A DNA stretch of 64,000 bases, from assembly GCA_036008685.1 (NCBI GenBank), contig DASYNF010000260.1:6169-70168 (forward strand), given 5' to 3'. Origin of the DNA: Actinomadura_C sp036008685 (lineage in GTDB: Bacteria > Actinomycetota > Actinomycetes > Streptosporangiales > Streptosporangiaceae). The notes beneath the pieces are model-generated. The model was given only the letters and a program-made list of their open reading frames with translations, was not told the origin of the DNA and made no database searches. Numbering within the stretch: the stretch's first letter is position 1; the number at the start of each line of letters is the position of its first letter. A program made the translations under genes and the position numbers. Positions 60,113-64,000 of this stretch are shown in pieces.

Positions 60113-60504
60113 TATCGGGTCCTCCCCGTCTGCTTGGTGGTCCCCTTGCGGGGAACGGCCTTGGCGGTCTCGGGCCGAGACTCGACGACCACAGTGATGT
60201 GGCTCGACCGCTTGTTCACGCGGTAGGCCCGCCCCTGTGCCCTCGGCCGGATCCCCTTACGGGTCGGGCCTTCGTCGACCCATGCCCGGCTGACGACGAG
60301 AGTGTCGGCGTCAAGCTTGTTGTTGTGCTCGGCGTTGGCGATGGCGCTCGCCAGCACCTTGCCCACAGGCTCACTCGCAGCCTGGGGGGCGAACCGCAGC
60401 ACCGCCTGAGCCTCCGCGGCCGGCAGACCACGGATGAGGTCCACCACGCGGCGGGCCTTCCTGGGCGTGACACGGATGAACCGCGCCTGGGCCCTGGCTT
60501 CCAT
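60112..60504 (-). CDS. rplV: 50S ribosomal protein L22
   Basis: 130 residues: ARFIRVTPRKARRVVDLIRG, VLASAIANAEHNNKLDADTL and GPTRKGIRPRAQGRAYRVNK, whose hairpin lines the exit tunnel. Confidence 0.97.
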   Translation of the reverse strand: MEARAQARFIRVTPRKARRVVDLIRGLPAAEAQAVLRFAPQAASEPVGKVLASAIANAEHNNKLDADTLVVSRAWVDEGPTRKGIRPRAQGRAYRVNKRSSHITVVVESRPETAKAVPRKGTTKQTGRTR

Positions 60505-60530
60505 CGCTGTTCCCTCTCTCTAACTCAGAC

Positions 60531-60809
60531 TCAACGCCGGCTGCGGCGGTCGTCCCGGACATGACCGCGGTAGGTCCGCGTCGGCGAGAACTCGCCGAGC
60601 TTGTGACCGACCATGGCATCGGTGATGAACACCGGGACGTGCTTGCGGCCGTCGTGCACGGCGATCGTGTGACCGATCATCTCCGGCACGATCATGGAAC
60701 GCCGCGACCACGTCTTGATAACGTGCTTGGTGCCCTTCTCGTTCTGCGTGTCCACCTTCTTGATCAGGTGGTCGTCCACGAACGGGCCCTTCTTAAGGCT
60801 ACGTGGCAT
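60531..60809 (-). CDS. rpsS: 30S ribosomal protein S19
   Basis: 92 residues: MPRSLKKGPFVDDHLIKKVD, WSRRSMIVPEMIGHTIAVHD and GHKLGEFSPTRTYRGHVRDD. Confidence 0.98.
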   Translation of the reverse strand: MPRSLKKGPFVDDHLIKKVDTQNEKGTKHVIKTWSRRSMIVPEMIGHTIAVHDGRKHVPVFITDAMVGHKLGEFSPTRTYRGHVRDDRRSRR

Positions 60810-60820
60810 GACAGCGACTC

Positions 60821-61654
60821 CTACCGCTTCTTCTTGCTGCGACGACGGATGATGAGCCGGTCACTGGGCTTGTGCGCCTTACGGGTGCGCCCCTCCGGCT
60901 GGCCCCACGGGCTCGACGGGTGCCGACCACCGGAGGTCTTGCCCTCACCACCACCGTGCGGGTGGTCGATCGGGTTCATGGCGACACCACGGACGGTCGG
61001 GCGCTTGCCCTTCCATCGCGAACGGCCGGCCTTGCCCCAGTTGATGTTCGACTGCTCGGCGTTGCCGACCTCACCGACCGTGGCGCGGCAGCGTACGTCG
61101 ACCATCCGCATCTCGCCCGAGGGCATGCGGAGGGTGGCGTAGGTGCCCTCCTTGGCCAGCAGCTGCACGCCGGCGCCCGCGGAGCGAGCGATCTTGGCGC
61201 CGGCGCCCGGCCGCAGCTCGATGGCGTGCACGACCGTACCGGTCGGGATGTTGCGCAGCGGCAGGCAGTTGCCCGGCTTGATGTCCGAGCCTTCGCCGTT
61301 CTCCACCCGGTCGCCCTGCTTCAGGCCGGACGGGGCGAGGATGTAGCGCTTCTCCCCGTCGAGGTAGTGCAGCAGCGCGATCCGCGCGGTGCGGTTGGGG
61401 TCGTACTCGATGTGCGCGACCTTGGCCGGCACGCCGTCCTTGTCCGCCCGCCGGAAGTCGATGACCCGGTAGGCGCGCTTGTGGCCGCCACCCTGGTGGC
61501 GCGTGGTGATGCGGCCGTGGTTGTTGCGGCCGCCCTTCTTGGGGAGCGGACGCAGCAGCGACTTCTCCGGCTCGCGGCGCGTGATCTCGGCAAAGTCTGC
61601 CACGCTGGAACCGCGACGACCGGGTGTCGTCGGCTTGTACTTACGGATGCCCAT
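60821..61654 (-). CDS. rplB: 50S ribosomal protein L2
   Basis: 277 residues: GRNNHGRITTRHQGGGHKR, and the functional loop GVAMNPIDHPHGGGEGKTSG with the conserved His near the peptidyl-transferase centre. Confidence 0.98.
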   Translation of the reverse strand: MGIRKYKPTTPGRRGSSVADFAEITRREPEKSLLRPLPKKGGRNNHGRITTRHQGGGHKRAYRVIDFRRADKDGVPAKVAHIEYDPNRTARIALLHYLDGEKRYILAPSGLKQGDRVENGEGSDIKPGNCLPLRNIPTGTVVHAIELRPGAGAKIARSAGAGVQLLAKEGTYATLRMPSGEMRMVDVRCRATVGEVGNAEQSNINWGKAGRSRWKGKRPTVRGVAMNPIDHPHGGGEGKTSGGRHPSSPWGQPEGRTRKAHKPSDRLIIRRRSKKKR

Positions 61655-61691
61655 CTTTTTCGTTCATCCCTTAATTCTTCTGAAGCCGGCC

Positions 61692-61994
61692 TCAGGCGGC
61701 CGGACCGCCGAAGATATCGATCCGCTCACCCTCGGCCAGGCTGACGATGGCTCGCTTGGTGTCCTTGCGCTTGCCGAAGCCAGACCGGGTCCGCTTGCGC
61801 TTGCCCGGCCGGTTGGCCGTGTTAACGTTCACGACCTTGACCCCGAAGACCGACTCAACGGCCTGCCTGATCTGGGTCTTGTTGGCGTCCGGAAGCACGA
61901 GGAATGTGTACTTGTTCTCGTCCAGCAGCCCGTAGCTCTTCTCCGAGACAACGGGTGCGATCAGAACGTCGCGGGGGTCGGCGGTCTTGCTCAC
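61692..61994 (-). CDS. rplW: 50S ribosomal protein L23
   Basis: 100 residues: APVVSEKSYGLLDENKYTFL, NKTQIRQAVESVFGVKVVNV. Exit-tunnel docking site for trigger factor and SRP. Overlaps rplD by 4 bp. Confidence 0.97.
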   Translation of the reverse strand: MSKTADPRDVLIAPVVSEKSYGLLDENKYTFLVLPDANKTQIRQAVESVFGVKVVNVNTANRPGKRKRTRSGFGKRKDTKRAIVSLAEGERIDIFGGPAA

Positions 61995-62614
61995 TTGTCG
62001 CCCCCCTCCTTCTTGGTCTTGTTCACGCGGGCGACGAACTCGTCGTAGCCCTTCTCGGTGAACACCACGTCGTCACTGCACAGGACGTCGTAGGTGTTGA
62101 GCTGGCCGGCCACGATGAGGTGCACGCTCGGCTCGTTGCGCAGGCTCAGCCACGTCAGCTCGTCCCCGCGGTCCACGACCAGCAGGACGTTACGAGCCTC
62201 GGTGACCTGCCGCAGCGAGGCCAACGCGGTCCTGGTCTTGGGCGTGTCACCCTCGAGCAGGGAGTCGATCACGTGCACCCGGCCGTGCCGGGCCCGGTCC
62301 GACAGCGCACCGCGGAGCGCGGCGGCCTTCATCTTCTTCGGCGTCTTCTGCTCGTACGAGCGCGGCTGCGGGCCGTGCACGATGCCACCGCCGGCGAACT
62401 GCGGAGCGCGGATCGAGCCCTGACGGGCCCGGCCGGTGCCCTTCTGCCGGTACGGCTTGCGGCCACCACCGGAGACTTCGCCCCGGGTCTTGGTGGAGTG
62501 CGTGCCCTGCCGTGCCGCGGCCAGCTGTGCCACGACCACCTGGTGGATCAGCGGCACGTTGACCTTCGCGTCGAAGATCTCGGGCGCCAGTTCGATGTCA
62601 GTCTTCGTGGTCAT
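61991..62614 (-). CDS. rplD: 50S ribosomal protein L4
   Basis: 207 residues from MTTKTDIELAPEIFDAKVN; GEVSGGGRKPYRQKGTGRAR and QGSIRAPQFAGGGIVHGP form the tunnel loop. In enterobacteria L4 represses the S10 operon; no such leader is evident here. ATG overlaps the rplC stop by 4 bp. Confidence 0.97.
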   Translation of the reverse strand: MTTKTDIELAPEIFDAKVNVPLIHQVVVAQLAAARQGTHSTKTRGEVSGGGRKPYRQKGTGRARQGSIRAPQFAGGGIVHGPQPRSYEQKTPKKMKAAALRGALSDRARHGRVHVIDSLLEGDTPKTRTALASLRQVTEARNVLLVVDRGDELTWLSLRNEPSVHLIVAGQLNTYDVLCSDDVVFTEKGYDEFVARVNKTKKEGGDK

Positions 62615-63261
62615 TCGCCCGCTCCCTTCACAGCGTTGCGGACCAGCAGCAGGCCGCCGTTCGGGCCGGGGACTGCGCCCTTGATGAGCAGCAGACCCTT
62701 GCCTGTGTCCACGGCGTGCACGGTCAGGTTCTGCACGGTGGTGCGGGCATTTCCATGCCGCCCCGCCATGCGGAGGCCCTTGAAGACGCGACCTGGGGTC
62801 GCGCAGCCGCCGATCGAGCCAGGCGAGCGGTGCTTGCGCTGCGTGCCGTGCGAAGCGCCCAGGCCCTTGAACCCGTGGCGCTTCATCACACCCGCGAAGC
62901 CCTTGCCCTTGCTCGTACCTGTGACGTCGATCCTCTGGCCGGCTTCGAAGACGTCTACGGTGATCTCCTGGCCGAGTTCGTACTCGGTGGCGTTGTCGGT
63001 CCGGAGCTCGACGACGTAACGGCGCGGCGTGACGCCGGCCTTGTCGAACAGACCCATGCGCGGCTTGTTGACCTTGCGCGGGTCGATCTGGCCGTAGCCG
63101 AGCTGAACGGCGTTGTAGCCGTCTGCTTCGGGCGTACGGACCCGGGTGACAACGCACGGCCCGGCCTGGACGACGGTTACCGGTACGATCCGGCCCTCAT
63201 CGTCGAAGACCTGGGTCATGCCGAGCTTCTCGCCCAGGACGCCCTTTCTCTGCTTACTCAT
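62611..63261 (-). CDS. rplC: 50S ribosomal protein L3
   Basis: 216 residues: KGVLGEKLGMTQVFDDEGRI, GKGFAGVMKRHGFKGLGASHG (cited in part: KGFAGVMKRHGFKG) and GRHGNARTTVQNL. Confidence 0.97.
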   Translation of the reverse strand: MSKQRKGVLGEKLGMTQVFDDEGRIVPVTVVQAGPCVVTRVRTPEADGYNAVQLGYGQIDPRKVNKPRMGLFDKAGVTPRRYVVELRTDNATEYELGQEITVDVFEAGQRIDVTGTSKGKGFAGVMKRHGFKGLGASHGTQRKHRSPGSIGGCATPGRVFKGLRMAGRHGNARTTVQNLTVHAVDTGKGLLLIKGAVPGPNGGLLLVRNAVKGAGE

Positions 63262-63276
63262 CTCTGGGTGCGTCCT

Positions 63277-63585
63277 TTAGAGCTTGATCTCGATGTCGAC
63301 ACCGGCTGGCAGGTCGAGCCGCATCAGCGAGTCGACCGTCTTGGGCGTCGGGTCAATGATGTCGATCAGCCGCTTGTGCGTGCGCATCTCGAAGTGCTCC
63401 CGCGAGTCCTTGTACTTGTGCGGCGAGCGGATGACGCAGTACACGTTCTTCTCGGTCGGCAGCGGCACCGGGCCCGCGACCTTGGCGCCCGTGCGCGTCA
63501 CCGTCTCGACGATCTTTCGCGCCGAGGTGTCGATGACCTCATGGTCGTAGGCCTTGAGCCGGATGCGGATCTTCTGTCCCGCCAT
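63277..63585 (-). CDS. rpsJ: 30S ribosomal protein S10
   Basis: 102 residues: MAGQKIRIRLKAYDHEVID, VAGPVPLPTEKNVYCVIRSP and HFEMRTHKRLIDI. First gene of the S10 operon. GAGG 5 bp before the ATG. Only 50 bp separate it from the tuf terminator, so the promoter must be compact or lie inside tuf. Confidence 0.98.
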   Translation of the reverse strand: MAGQKIRIRLKAYDHEVIDTSARKIVETVTRTGAKVAGPVPLPTEKNVYCVIRSPHKYKDSREHFEMRTHKRLIDIIDPTPKTVDSLMRLDLPAGVDIEIKL

Positions 63586-63635
63586 TATGGCCTCGGTGTC
63601 CTTTGCTGGTAGTGCCGCTGGTTACTTCTACATCC

Positions 63636-63679
63636 GCGGGCCGGCGGTCCGGTGCCCGTGGGACCGGACCGCCGCCCGC
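63636..63679 (-). terminator. terminator of tuf
   Basis: GCGGG-C-CGGCGGTCCGGT paired with ACCGGACCGCCGCCCGC, one bulged base, 9-base loop, 8 bp after the tuf stop. Confidence 0.85.
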
Positions 63680-63687
63680 GGAGAGTC

Positions 63688-64000
63688 TTACTTGAGGATC
63701 TTGGTCACGCGACCGGCACCGACGGTGCGGCCACCCTCACGGATCGCGAACTTGAGGCCTTCCTCCATCGCGATCGGCTGGATGAGGTCGACATGCATCT
63801 CGGTGTTGTCGCCCGGCATGACCATCTCGGTGCCCTCGGGCAGAGTGACGACGCCGGTCACGTCCGTGGTCCGGAAGTAGAACTGCGGACGGTAGTTGTT
63901 GAAGAACGGCGTGTGCCGGCCACCCTCGTCCTTGGACAGGATGTAGACCTGCGCCTCGAACTCGGTGTGCGGGGTGTTGGTGCCCGGCTTGATGACACAC
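63688..64000 (-). CDS. tuf: elongation factor Tu, C-terminal part (gene runs off the window)
   Basis: The minus frame is open to the window edge and reads VIKPGTNTPHTEFEAQVYIL, FFNNYRPQFYFRTTDVTG, GDNTEMHVDLIQPIAMEEGL and ends GRVTKILK. This is domain III of EF-Tu, which carries aminoacyl-tRNA to the ribosome. About 104 of roughly 397 residues are visible. Position upstream of rpsJ, after fusA, is standard. Confidence 0.97.
   Translation of the reverse strand, partial: CVIKPGTNTPHTEFEAQVYILSKDEGGRHTPFFNNYRPQFYFRTTDVTGVVTLPEGTEMVMPGDNTEMHVDLIQPIAMEEGLKFAIREGGRTVGAGRVTKILK

Overview
The window is chromosomal core DNA of a high-GC actinomycete. Very high GC with strong third-position GC, frequent GTG/TTG starts, the guaB-guaB3 pair, a DUF5319 gene beside a SigD/RsdA pair, a HrcA-type CIRCE site in front of groES-groEL1 (GroEL with a His-rich tail), and the order tuf - S10/spc/alpha ribosomal operons - truA - rplM-rpsI - glmM - glmS - acpS - nnr - alr - tsaE - tsaB - rimI - tsaD - groES/EL - guaB all fit this group. 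The layout is like Streptomyces and Streptosporangiales. I favour Streptosporangiales-like but cannot prove the genus.

Left part (1-14 kb): a truncated CDP-alcohol phosphatidyltransferase, a polytopic glycosyltransferase-like protein, a conserved unknown, a CoxG-like SRPBCC protein and guaA. Then comes an aldehyde dehydrogenase / ChoD-like GMC oxidoreductase operon, flanked by two paralogous secreted M43-type metalloproteases, and glpD. Middle-left (14-25 kb): purine genes guaB3 and guaB, DUF5319, the sigD-rsdA sigma/anti-sigma pair, groEL1-groES, a loose 1.3-kb intergenic region with a probable small gene, and a phosphotransferase. Middle (23-33 kb): a mostly overlapping minus-strand run of t6A genes (tsaD, rimI, tsaB, tsaE), an alpha/beta hydrolase, alr, nnr, acpS and glmS, joining tRNA modification to wall-precursor and cofactor supply.

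33-45 kb: two ABC-2 type ATPase/permease pairs, a lipoprotein HNH nuclease, a small protein with a strict five-residue repeat, glmM, rpsI-rplM, a CAP-domain protein and two tandem paralogous membrane-anchored proteins of unknown function. 44.6-64 kb: truA, then the alpha, spc and S10 ribosomal operons, with infA, map, adk and secY, all on the minus strand. The run is interrupted only by a HTH-like gene and a DUF1707 gene, and ends in a truncated tuf.

No tRNA, rRNA, CRISPR, prophage or insertion sequence was recognised. Unusual signals are regulatory or structural: seven genes with a TANNNT box 6-8 bp before an SD-less start (probable leaderless transcripts), short perfect tandem duplications around ribosome-binding sites, many strong hairpins at gene ends inside ribosomal operons, a decayed VOC fragment, and repeat-rich or paralogous surface proteins.
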